Assembly (NCBI GenBank): GCA_045617405.1 | Contig: JAZLIL010000169.1 | Span: 1 to 16,494, forward strand | Length of the DNA: 16,494 bases | Direction of reading: 5' to 3' | Source: JAZLIL01 sp045617405 | GTDB lineage: Bacteria; Bacillota; Clostridia; Lachnospirales; Lachnospiraceae | Shown: piece after piece, positions 7,595-14,593 of the stretch | Layout of the letters: the number at the start of each line of letters is the position of its first letter | Numbering within the stretch: position 1 is the stretch's first letter | The notes under the pieces: model-generated | Seen by the model: only the letters and a program-made list of their open reading frames with translations | Told to the model about the DNA's origin: nothing | The model's database searches: none | Translations under genes and position numbers: made by a program

Positions 7595-7707
7595 TTCAGC
7601 CCCTGCACAGGCAGACAGCGTCACGAAAAACCGACGGAAAACGCCAAATGTTTTCCCCGGCTTTTTTGCAAGCTGTCTGCCTGTTTTCAGGCGGCTGAAA
7701 AGCCCTT
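7587..7707. repeat. 121-base imperfect inverted repeat between fliS and rpsF
   Basis: The outer arms pair perfectly over 15 bases (7587-7601 with 7693-7707; AAGGGCTTTTCAGCC). The inner arms pair perfectly over 12 (CAGGCAGACAGC at 7608-7619 with 7672-7683). A CCTG/CAGG pair lies between them. The loop holds a further stem, GGAAAAC with GTTTTCC (around 7636-7656). One right-hand arm also forms its own small hairpin, GCCTG-AAAA-CAGGC. It begins four bases after the fliS stop on the minus strand. It probably ends or stabilises the flagellar transcript. No transposase or clear target duplication is visible. Confidence 0.85.
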
Positions 7708-7711
7708 ATGG

Positions 7712-8191
7712 CTATGCGAGGAAACCTCGCCTTTCTCCTATAGTACCGTATTCCGATTCGTTGAGACCGGCACGGCCGTATGTAAGACCGGCATAAACCT
7801 GCTGAGTGTTTTCCATCACCGGACCTGACGTATCGAGGGCCGAAATTGTTCTGAACGAATCACGGAGCCTTTCGATAAAGCCCGCCGCCACCTTAGCGCG
7901 CATTGCATCCCCGGAAAAACGCGCTCCGATAAGCTCACGCTGAACATAAATGTAGATGGCACGAAGATTGCCGGCAAGGGCATTTGTCATGTCTAGCGAA
8001 TTCATTAGCTCATTTATCACGCGGGAGCCGTGATCGAGTGAATTCTCATACTCTTCCGCATCCTTCTTTTCATATGCGGCAAGCGCGTTTTTTACGTCGG
8101 CAAGAAGCATGTCATAGGTTACTACAACGAGCTCTGTAGGATTCGCCTGACTTATCCTGTAAGTAAACTCCTTCATCTGTTCTTTTGTCAT
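7712..8191 (-). CDS. fliS: Flagellin chaperone FliS with a C-terminal extension
   Basis: Cytoplasmic export chaperone that binds the C-terminal helix of flagellin and keeps it unpolymerised until secretion. It has 159 residues from the ATG at 8191. The family core is visible: YRISQANPTELVVVTYDMLL at 11-30, EYENSLDHGSRVINELMNSL at about 47-66, and YVQRELIGA at 82-90. About 40 residues follow the usual end, with GLTYGRAGLNESEYG near 135-149. The frame opens at an ATG at 8215, three bases after the flagellin stop, but that ATG has no ribosome site; the one at 8191 has AGGAG five bases upstream, so I chose it. Last gene of the flagellar operon, directly after its client flagellin. Confidence 0.92.
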   Translation of the reverse strand: MTKEQMKEFTYRISQANPTELVVVTYDMLLADVKNALAAYEKKDAEEYENSLDHGSRVINELMNSLDMTNALAGNLRAIYIYVQRELIGARFSGDAMRAKVAAGFIERLRDSFRTISALDTSGPVMENTQQVYAGLTYGRAGLNESEYGTIGERRGFLA

Positions 8192-8218
8192 TCCTTCTCC
8201 TGTCAGTGTCTGCATGCT

Positions 8219-9721
8219 TTATGCCTGAAGCAGTGCCATGATGTTCTGAGGTCTCTCGTTTGCGTGGGAGAGCATTGAGATTCCGGCCTGATCGAGCACG
8301 TTCTGCTGTGTATAGTTTGTCATTTCCTCTGCCATATCAACATCCTCAATTCTCGACATTGCCTCCGTCATATTGATAGATGTCGTATCGAGGTTTGCAG
8401 TCGCATGCTCGAGGCGGTTTTGATATGCACCGAGCTTGGCACGGATTGCCGATACCTCACTGCAGGCTTCATCGAAGATTGTAATCGCAAGATTGGCTCC
8501 TTCCGGTGTGCAGACATTGGCAGTATTGATGCCAAGTGTCACAGGATCGACTCTCGGGATCCTGACAAGCATGTTCTGCCCTTCGTTTGCTCCGAGCTGG
8601 AGTGAGAGCCGGCCTGCATTCAGAAGAGTGACGACTGTGTCAACGGAGCTGCTTCCGACTGCTTCCGATTCCGCCGTTCCGTCAGCCATAGCGTCATTGA
8701 ATACTGTCTCGCTCATGCCGGCTTCAACCCTGAAGCGCATCTCAAAATCTCCGCTGTCTCTGACAATCAGAATGTCGCCCTTTCCCTCTACCGTGGCCGT
8801 GGGTGAAAACCCCTCGCCGAGAGTGGCCATCGCATCAATACCGTAAGCAGTCACGGTTTCGGTCGAAAGCCCCATTGCCGAGGCAAGCTCTTCGTTGTTG
8901 CACGAAATCTTAATAATCTGATTCGAACCGTACTCCTCGGTCTTGAGAATCAGATTTCCACTGCCGATCTCGTCTTCGGTATAGAAGCCGTTTTCCGGCA
9001 GACCTTCGTCCGTATCTACACCCGATGAGATAAACGCCTTGATGTTCATAAGATCGCAGGCATCCCTGATTTTCTTGAAAACCGTCTCGTCATCGTCGCC
9101 GTCTTCAAGCACAACGGGATACCCGTTAATCGTAATTGTTCCCGCTGTGTCCTCGTCAATGCTTCCGAAATCAAAGCTTCCGCAATCCATGATTGCCTGG
9201 CGCGCGTCCTGCTCGACCGTAAGGTTGTACTCTGTGGCGGGAACATCGTCAGAGATGTAGATGAGCTCGATTTTCTCATTGTCCGTGTAAGAATTATTGT
9301 CAAACCCGCCGTTTAATACCTTCTTTGTATTGAACTCCGTATCGTCCGATATTCTCTGAATTTCGGCCCTGAGCTGATTGATTTCCAGTTGGATTGACAT
9401 TCTGTCTTCCGTAGTGTTTACACCGTTTGCCGCCTGTACGGAAAGCTCTCTCATTCTCTGGAGCATGGACTGAACTTCCTCAAGCGCTCCCTCTGTCGTT
9501 TGAATGACACTGATTCCGTCCGACCCGTTCATAGATGCCCGTTCGAGGCCCTCAATCTGTGTCTTCATCTTTCTCGAAATTGCCATTCCGGCAGCATCAT
9601 CGGACGCCCTGTTGATTTTGTAACCCGACGAAAGTCTTTCGAGACTCCTATCAAGTGCTTTTCCTGTCCTGAAAAGCTGATTGTTTGTTTTTAATGCAGA
9701 AATGTTATGGTTAATTCTCAT
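8219..9721 (-). CDS. Flagellin
   Basis: Filament subunit, exported through the flagellar type III apparatus. It has 500 residues. The N-terminal D0/D1 is classical: MRINHNISALKTNNQL, then LSSGYKINRASDDAAGMAIS at 30-49, ending near residue 140. The C-terminal D1/D0 starts with LQLGANEGQNMLV at 374-386 and ends ANERPQNIMALLQA. The middle (about 150-370) is a variable exposed domain with a flagellin-IN-like stretch, GTITINGYPVVLEDGDD at 194-210. Five cysteines occur (C180, C222, C274, C404, C420), unusual for a flagellin. The start overlaps the stop of the upstream 965-residue gene by four bases (ATGA), and AGGAGG lies four bases upstream. I saw no promoter of its own, so it seems to be expressed from the sigma-D type promoter at 12687. 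In Lachnospiraceae it would be an FliC/Hag-type protein. Confidence 0.98.
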   Translation of the reverse strand: MRINHNISALKTNNQLFRTGKALDRSLERLSSGYKINRASDDAAGMAISRKMKTQIEGLERASMNGSDGISVIQTTEGALEEVQSMLQRMRELSVQAANGVNTTEDRMSIQLEINQLRAEIQRISDDTEFNTKKVLNGGFDNNSYTDNEKIELIYISDDVPATEYNLTVEQDARQAIMDCGSFDFGSIDEDTAGTITINGYPVVLEDGDDDETVFKKIRDACDLMNIKAFISSGVDTDEGLPENGFYTEDEIGSGNLILKTEEYGSNQIIKISCNNEELASAMGLSTETVTAYGIDAMATLGEGFSPTATVEGKGDILIVRDSGDFEMRFRVEAGMSETVFNDAMADGTAESEAVGSSSVDTVVTLLNAGRLSLQLGANEGQNMLVRIPRVDPVTLGINTANVCTPEGANLAITIFDEACSEVSAIRAKLGAYQNRLEHATANLDTTSINMTEAMSRIEDVDMAEEMTNYTQQNVLDQAGISMLSHANERPQNIMALLQA

Positions 9722-12615
9722 GCTTCCTCCTGTCCGTCTGCCGCTGTCACGGCTCTGACTGTCATGGATATCAGACCCTTTGCGACAGTTACAAGATCCC
9801 CGGTATCCGATCCCGCGCCTTCACTTACGGCTCTGACCTGTTTTTCAATATACGCATCCCTGCTTCCGACACGGCCTGTCGCAGCACCTCGTACCCTGTA
9901 ACCGCGCGCTTCGATAAAACCTCTCGCTTCCCTGCTTATTCGGGCGAGAATCCCTTCGCCCCGCTTAGTCTGTGCCGAGAATATAAGCTCCGCCCCGGCA
10001 TCTTCAAACTTCACTCCGATTTCGAGCACTCCGTACTCTTCACCGGTCAGCCTGATGTCAAGTCCCTTTTCGCTGCCCTTCTCGAGTGTCAGGTTTACTA
10101 TAACCGTTCCCTCTTCCGTCTCAACCGGAAGCTCGTAGTAACCTCTTTCGGCGAGCTTTGGCATCAGGCTCATCATGTTTCTCATATCGAGAAGGGCCTT
10201 CGCGCGAAGCGGCGTCAGATCCTCCTCTTCAAATTCTTCGCTGATTTCTTCAACGAGATTATCATATATATCGTCAGATTTTCGGGAAAGCCAAGCCTCA
10301 TCGACGTCTTCTCCCGATATTTCCCGGATTTGAAGCCCCTTCACCGGTCTCTTAGGCATCAGTCTGCCCGCTGCAAGAAGCGGACTTTCGCTTTCCAGAT
10401 AACGTAATGCCCCGGCATATGAAAGGCTGTCTGGAAGTTCCGCCTCCTTAAGAAGCAGCAGCTCATCCGAAAGCTCTTCTCCATTTAAGGCCGCATTTAC
10501 ACCGGAGTGCTCTGCCCCGTTTAATGCCAAACTTTCGGCGGAGCGCTCTGCCCCGCTCAAAGCCGCATTTACGCCGGAGCCTGCGGCTCCTCCAAAATCC
10601 GTACGCCCGTCCGAAGACTCCGCCTGTCCGCCTGCGGCTCCCCCAAAACCTTCGGAAACAATCCTTGTTAACGCATCCTCTATCTGAGTCGTAAACAGAT
10701 TCGCCCTCGCGGAAATCCCCTGATTTACGCCGAATTCGCGGTCAACTCTTTCATCGATTCCGCCGCTCTTTCTTGTCCTCACCGCGTTCATCAGATTGGC
10801 AAGCGTAAGCTCCGCTCCTGCCTCAACAACCGCTCCTATTGCGGCTCCGTCCGATTTTTCTATCTGGTACATCAGCCTGTAAATTCCGATAAAGGCCTCC
10901 CTTTCGTCGGGAGTGACGGACCCTGAACGCTCCGCCTTTACCAGAAACTCGGCATATCTCTCTTCCGGCGTAACGCCAAGCTCCTCGTCGATAGTCCGAA
11001 GCTGTTCAGAAAGTCCTGCTATCGGCGTGTTAACCGGGTCGATTCCCCTTCGGATAAGCTCTGCCGCAACTCCGGGCTTCATCCTGTCCATAAGAAGCCT
11101 TACCTCGGCATCGTATTCCTTCATTATGCTTATATTCTTTTCGTTTATCTCAATGGAATTGTATCCGAGAATCTTCACTGCGCGTCTGTTGTCCTCATCC
11201 GTATCGAGACCTATCGACTCAAGAAGGCTGTCGATTCCGCCAAACGCCTTCCTCAAGGAATCACCAAGGTCCGCACGCGGCGAGGTCTGCAGCTTTTCAT
11301 ATTCCTTACCTGCTACCGCGAACGCGCTTTGAAGCTTCCTTCCTTCAAATGCAAGCTCGTTCGCCGTGATTTCCGGTGCCTTAAACCTTGCTCCGAGAAC
11401 CTCTTCGGGCGATTCGCGAAGGTCTTCGAATACCCTGAAGGTCTCCGAAAGAAGCTCCGCATCCTCTTCCTTTGCCGGCTCGCCCGTCTCCGTAAGGCAG
11501 TGGCGGCAAAACTCTTTTTCAAGATTCTTTAATCCCTCAACGACTCTTTCGATACCGTCCGTATCAACGCGGATACCTTCCTTATACAAACGCATTCCTG
11601 ATTCGACTGTAAGCCTAAGCCGCGCCTCCTGCAGCTCGCGCGCCTTCGAAATGCCGGGAATCATCTTTCGGAGAAGCTGTCTGTAATTAAACTCCTCTTC
11701 GTTTGTCAGGACACCTTCTTCGGCGGGCTTACCCTTTGCAATTGCAGCAACACATGCATCCGCCACGCGCTCCGCGGGAAACCCTTTTCCAAACTCTTCG
11801 GCCAGCTTTGAAAGCTCATCCTTTAATAAAAGCTTCTGCGCCGTCACGGGAATATCATGCGACATCAGCATCCTGATGTCTTCCGCGGTTGATTTGGCTC
11901 CGAGCTTTTCCGCTTCGTCAAGAACCTTGTCAAACTCGCCCGAAAGACTCTTCATCACTGCTTCGCTGACCGTCGTGGTTCTCATGACGCCTGCATGAAC
12001 AGCAGTGTAGACATTCCCGACGGTCGGCTTCAAATCATTTGACATCAGAAACGCCATGCTGCTTTCGGACAGGGTCGAAACGGTGCTCATCATCTCTATT
12101 GAGCGCTCTATTCCTTCAATACTCTCCTTTGTAACAGGAACATCAGCCTCCCTGAGAAGCTGTGCGATTCTGCGTTCGCGTCCCGATGCCGTCCTGTTTC
12201 GAAAACCGATTTCTTCCATCTCTTCGGATGTCTCATCAATCTCTTCAATCCGGCTTTCAACGGACGAAGCAAGAATAGCTTTTCCTTCCTTTATTCTGGC
12301 GATTGCTCTCTCGAGGCGTTCCTTGGGAAGCTTCTCGGGTGAAAAGCCTTCATCCTTCAGTTCCTCTTCGTCCTCTTCACTCGCCACGTCACCCGGAATA
12401 ACCTCCTCTTCGTCGGAAGGAGCAGTTCCGACCATATCGGCCGGTGTATAGCCGATGATTTCGCCGGTCCTCTTTTCGCTCCGCCCGTCAAGAAGCAGGC
12501 TGACTGCGTCGCTTCCGGTTTTTGAAACAGCGGCATATGAAGAACAGGGAACCGTTATCCCTCTTCCGGCAAGATCTGTTTTTGACTGTTCGTTTATTAC
12601 ATTAACCACCTGCAT
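9718..12615 (-). CDS. 965-residue protein heading the flagellin operon, putative FliK-like C-terminal region
   Basis: Not confidently recognised; it resembles large Lachnospiraceae proteins of the DUF6240 kind, from memory only. No signal peptide or membrane helix is visible. Residues 1-65 are polar, 66-89 very acidic. Residues 130-620 are helical, with a recurring motif of the form L....(I/V)P(V)T.E(N)I: for example LLREADVPVTKESI at 153-166, LMSHDIPVTAQKL at 250-262, LYKEGIRVDTDGI at 343-355 and LIRRGIDPVNTPI at 520-532. Residues 656-716 are an Ala/Gly-rich linker with three 12-residue repeats. Residues 822-908 resemble the C-terminal domain of the hook-length protein FliK: LTGEEYGVLEIGVKF at 856-870, then a beta strand and a helix ending in EARGYRV. 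The start has GGAG seven bases upstream of the ATG. It overlaps flagellin by four bases, and a sigma-D type promoter precedes it. A structural or export-control role in the flagellum is inference. Confidence 0.85.
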   Translation of the reverse strand: MQVVNVINEQSKTDLAGRGITVPCSSYAAVSKTGSDAVSLLLDGRSEKRTGEIIGYTPADMVGTAPSDEEEVIPGDVASEEDEEELKDEGFSPEKLPKERLERAIARIKEGKAILASSVESRIEEIDETSEEMEEIGFRNRTASGRERRIAQLLREADVPVTKESIEGIERSIEMMSTVSTLSESSMAFLMSNDLKPTVGNVYTAVHAGVMRTTTVSEAVMKSLSGEFDKVLDEAEKLGAKSTAEDIRMLMSHDIPVTAQKLLLKDELSKLAEEFGKGFPAERVADACVAAIAKGKPAEEGVLTNEEEFNYRQLLRKMIPGISKARELQEARLRLTVESGMRLYKEGIRVDTDGIERVVEGLKNLEKEFCRHCLTETGEPAKEEDAELLSETFRVFEDLRESPEEVLGARFKAPEITANELAFEGRKLQSAFAVAGKEYEKLQTSPRADLGDSLRKAFGGIDSLLESIGLDTDEDNRRAVKILGYNSIEINEKNISIMKEYDAEVRLLMDRMKPGVAAELIRRGIDPVNTPIAGLSEQLRTIDEELGVTPEERYAEFLVKAERSGSVTPDEREAFIGIYRLMYQIEKSDGAAIGAVVEAGAELTLANLMNAVRTRKSGGIDERVDREFGVNQGISARANLFTTQIEDALTRIVSEGFGGAAGGQAESSDGRTDFGGAAGSGVNAALSGAERSAESLALNGAEHSGVNAALNGEELSDELLLLKEAELPDSLSYAGALRYLESESPLLAAGRLMPKRPVKGLQIREISGEDVDEAWLSRKSDDIYDNLVEEISEEFEEEDLTPLRAKALLDMRNMMSLMPKLAERGYYELPVETEEGTVIVNLTLEKGSEKGLDIRLTGEEYGVLEIGVKFEDAGAELIFSAQTKRGEGILARISREARGFIEARGYRVRGAATGRVGSRDAYIEKQVRAVSEGAGSDTGDLVTVAKGLISMTVRAVTAADGQEEA
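10468..10575 (-). repeat. Three 36-base tandem units in the 965-residue gene
   Basis: Three in-frame units encode GVNAALSGAERS (residues 681-692), AESLALNGAEHS (693-704) and GVNAALNGEELS (705-716). At the DNA level the units share most bases, for example GCTCTGCCCCG on the plus strand in two of them. Upstream, FGGAAG is also repeated at residues 657-662 and 674-679. Units of exactly 36 bases allow the copy number to change without shifting the frame. Confidence 0.85.
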
Positions 12616-12686
12616 CCGATATCTCCAATTTATGTAAAGCAGTGAATCAGTTCATATTTTTTGAATATTTTCGCGGCTCACTTTTT

Positions 12687-12714
12687 ATATCGGTACAAAT
12701 TACTATTTTATTGA
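12687..12714 (-). promoter_or_regulatory. Sigma-28 (sigma-D) type promoter of the flagellin operon
   Basis: The minus strand has CCGATAT at 12687-12693, a full match to the -10 core of motility sigma factor promoters. The -35 (TAAA consensus) is less clear: TCAA at 12711-12714 leaves 16-17 bases, while TAAA at 12707-12710 is a few bases too close. The leader would be about 65 bases. Late flagellar genes such as flagellin are the classic targets of this sigma factor, which agrees with the genes below. Confidence 0.75.
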
Positions 12715-12739
12715 CATTTGAGCATATTCAAACTATACT
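12711..12739 (+). promoter_or_regulatory. Sigma-A promoter of the PEP carboxykinase gene
   Basis: TTGACA (12711-12716), 17 bases, TATACT (12734-12739): close to full consensus. The spacer contains a dyad, TTTGA (12717-12721) and TCAAA (12728-12732) around six bases, which could be an operator. The -35 lies on the -35 region of the divergent flagellar promoter. The leader is about 63 bases and holds a weak ATCGG/CCGAT hairpin. Confidence 0.85.
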
Positions 12740-12808
12740 AAAGGGCAAATCGGATATTTTTCCCGATCAATAGTGTGAACAAAATCTTCATTTTTAAGGA
12801 GGTAAAAA

Positions 12809-14476
12809 ATGGCAACTAGAGCTTATTTCAAAAAAGATGAAATCGGCGCAGGAAAGCCCGGATTCGCCAAGACCCGTTCAATCATCGAGGCTGCATTCTA
12901 CGGCAACAACGTAATTAAGGTTAACACCCTTAAGGAAGCTTATGACATGGCTAAGAACTCACCCGGTACAATTGTTACCGATATGCCTGTATACAGAGGC
13001 GAGGAGTTCGGTCTTGAGAAGGACGCCAAGATCCTTCTTTTCAACGACGGTTCCATCACAGGCCGTTATGCGGTAGCACGCCGTATCGTCGGACAACCCG
13101 GTGTTAACTCGGACGCTATCGACAAGATTGTCATGGACGCTATCTATGACACAAGATGGAAGACCATGTATCATGCAGAAGTATTTATCGGTCTTGATCC
13201 CGAGTTTATGGTTAAGGCTCACCTTCTTATTCCCGAAGGCGAGGAGAATCTCCTTTACAACTGGATGCTCAACTTCCAGTACATGAGCGATGACTATGTA
13301 AAGATGTACAAGAACTCAAAGCAGATCGGAAACGAGCCTGACATCTACATCTTCTCAGATCCTCAGTGGGTTGGTTCCGACAACCCCGCTGTTGAGCCCA
13401 AGAACCTTGCCTACTTCAACACAGAGACAAACTGTGCAGCTCTCCTTGGTATGAGATACTTCGGCGAGCATAAGAAGGGCACCCTTACAATCGGCTGGGC
13501 TATCGCAAACAGAAACGGTTATGCATCATGCCACGGCGGACAGAAGCGCTACAACCTTGCAGGCGGCAAGAAGTACGTTGCATCCGTATTCGGCCTTTCG
13601 GGATCGGGCAAGTCAACCATCACTCATGCAAAGCACGGCGGAAAGTACGATGTTACCGTTCTTCATGATGATGCTTTCATTATCAACACAGAGACAGGTT
13701 CTTCAATCGCTATGGAGCCTACCTACTTTGATAAGACTGCAGATTATCCTACCTACTGCCCTGACAACAAGTACCTGATCACAGCTCAGAACTGCTCAGC
13801 TACTATCGATGAGGACGGCAAGGTTGTTCTTGTTACAGAAGACATAAGAAACGGCAACGGTCGTGCCATCAAGTCAAAGCTCTGGTCACCCAACCGTGTT
13901 GACAAGCTTGAAGAGCCCGTTAATGCTATTTTCTGGATTATGAAGGATCCTACAATCCCTCCGATCGTTAAGCTTAAGGGCTCATCACTTGCATCTGTAA
14001 TGGGTGCTACTCTTGCAACAAAGAGATCATCTGCAGAGAGACTTAAGGAAGGCGTTGATCCCAACGCTCTCGTTGTTGAGCCTTATGCAAATCCTTTCAG
14101 AACATATCCCCTCGTTAATGACTACGAGAAGTTCAAGAAGCTTGTTGCTGAGCGCAATGTAGACTGTTACATCATCAACACCGGTGATTTCATGGGCAAG
14201 AAGGTTAAGCCTGCCGACACACTCGGTGTTATCGAAGCAATCGTAGAAGGCACTGCAAACTTCAAGCAGTGGGGTCCTTTCTCAGACATCGAAATCTTCG
14301 AGTGGGAAGGCTTTGTTCCGGATCTCAACGATCCCGAGTACAAGGCACAGCTCAAGGCTCGTATGCTTGACAGAGTTAAGTTCGTAGAGAGCCGAGAGAC
14401 AGAGAAGGGCGGCTATGATAAGCTTCCCGCTGACGCTCTTGAAGCACTCAAGAAGGTTGTTTCTGAATTAGGCTGA
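12809..14476 (+). CDS. pckA: Phosphoenolpyruvate carboxykinase (ATP type), divergent form
   Basis: Interconverts oxaloacetate plus ATP with phosphoenolpyruvate, CO2 and ADP. In fermentative anaerobes it can run either towards gluconeogenesis or CO2 fixation to oxaloacetate. It has 555 residues, near the family's 530-540. The P-loop GLSGSGKST is at 262-270 and the metal-binding aspartates are in LHDDAF at 285-290. By eye against the E. coli enzyme, K223 (in GEHKKG) and H242 (in YASCH) match its manganese ligands, and R86 in TGRY matches the substrate arginine. The second active-site arginine (PPVSRL in E. coli) reads PPIVKL here, with K388. Outside these motifs similarity to the classical enzyme is low. 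AAGGAGG lies six bases before the ATG. The gene uses a narrow set of preferred codons, typical of very high expression. It is a single-gene unit between a strong promoter and a strong terminator. Confidence 0.93.
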   Translation: MATRAYFKKDEIGAGKPGFAKTRSIIEAAFYGNNVIKVNTLKEAYDMAKNSPGTIVTDMPVYRGEEFGLEKDAKILLFNDGSITGRYAVARRIVGQPGVNSDAIDKIVMDAIYDTRWKTMYHAEVFIGLDPEFMVKAHLLIPEGEENLLYNWMLNFQYMSDDYVKMYKNSKQIGNEPDIYIFSDPQWVGSDNPAVEPKNLAYFNTETNCAALLGMRYFGEHKKGTLTIGWAIANRNGYASCHGGQKRYNLAGGKKYVASVFGLSGSGKSTITHAKHGGKYDVTVLHDDAFIINTETGSSIAMEPTYFDKTADYPTYCPDNKYLITAQNCSATIDEDGKVVLVTEDIRNGNGRAIKSKLWSPNRVDKLEEPVNAIFWIMKDPTIPPIVKLKGSSLASVMGATLATKRSSAERLKEGVDPNALVVEPYANPFRTYPLVNDYEKFKKLVAERNVDCYIINTGDFMGKKVKPADTLGVIEAIVEGTANFKQWGPFSDIEIFEWEGFVPDLNDPEYKAQLKARMLDRVKFVESRETEKGGYDKLPADALEALKKVVSELG

Positions 14477-14503
14477 TTCTCCGGACAATAACCGGGAAAT
14501 TAA

Positions 14504-14545
14504 TAAGAGTGCGTCGCGCCAAACCGCGATGCACTCTTTTCTTAT
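14504..14545 (+). terminator. Terminator of pckA
   Basis: Thirteen-pair stem with one G-U, AGAGTGCGTCGCG (14506-14518) and CGCGATGCACTCT (14525-14537), six-base loop, then TTTTCTTAT. It lies between converging genes. The opposite strand reads CTTATTAATTT after the stem, so it may also stop the kinase transcript, for which I found no other terminator. Confidence 0.88.
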
Positions 14546-14593
14546 ATTCCATATTCATTTACAAAAGCTGTCAATCGTTCTTTGAAGAACAAC

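Noticed and set aside
7587..7707. Miniature transposable element (MITE)
   Set aside because: The terminal inverted repeats are perfect, but no target-site duplication is visible and the arms fit a terminator-like role after fliS. A second genomic copy would reopen the question.
9780..9840. Internal sigma-D promoter just upstream of flagellin
   Set aside because: The best minus-strand candidate (TAAG with CGGATAC about 14 bases on) matches the -10 poorly and lies in coding sequence; likely chance.
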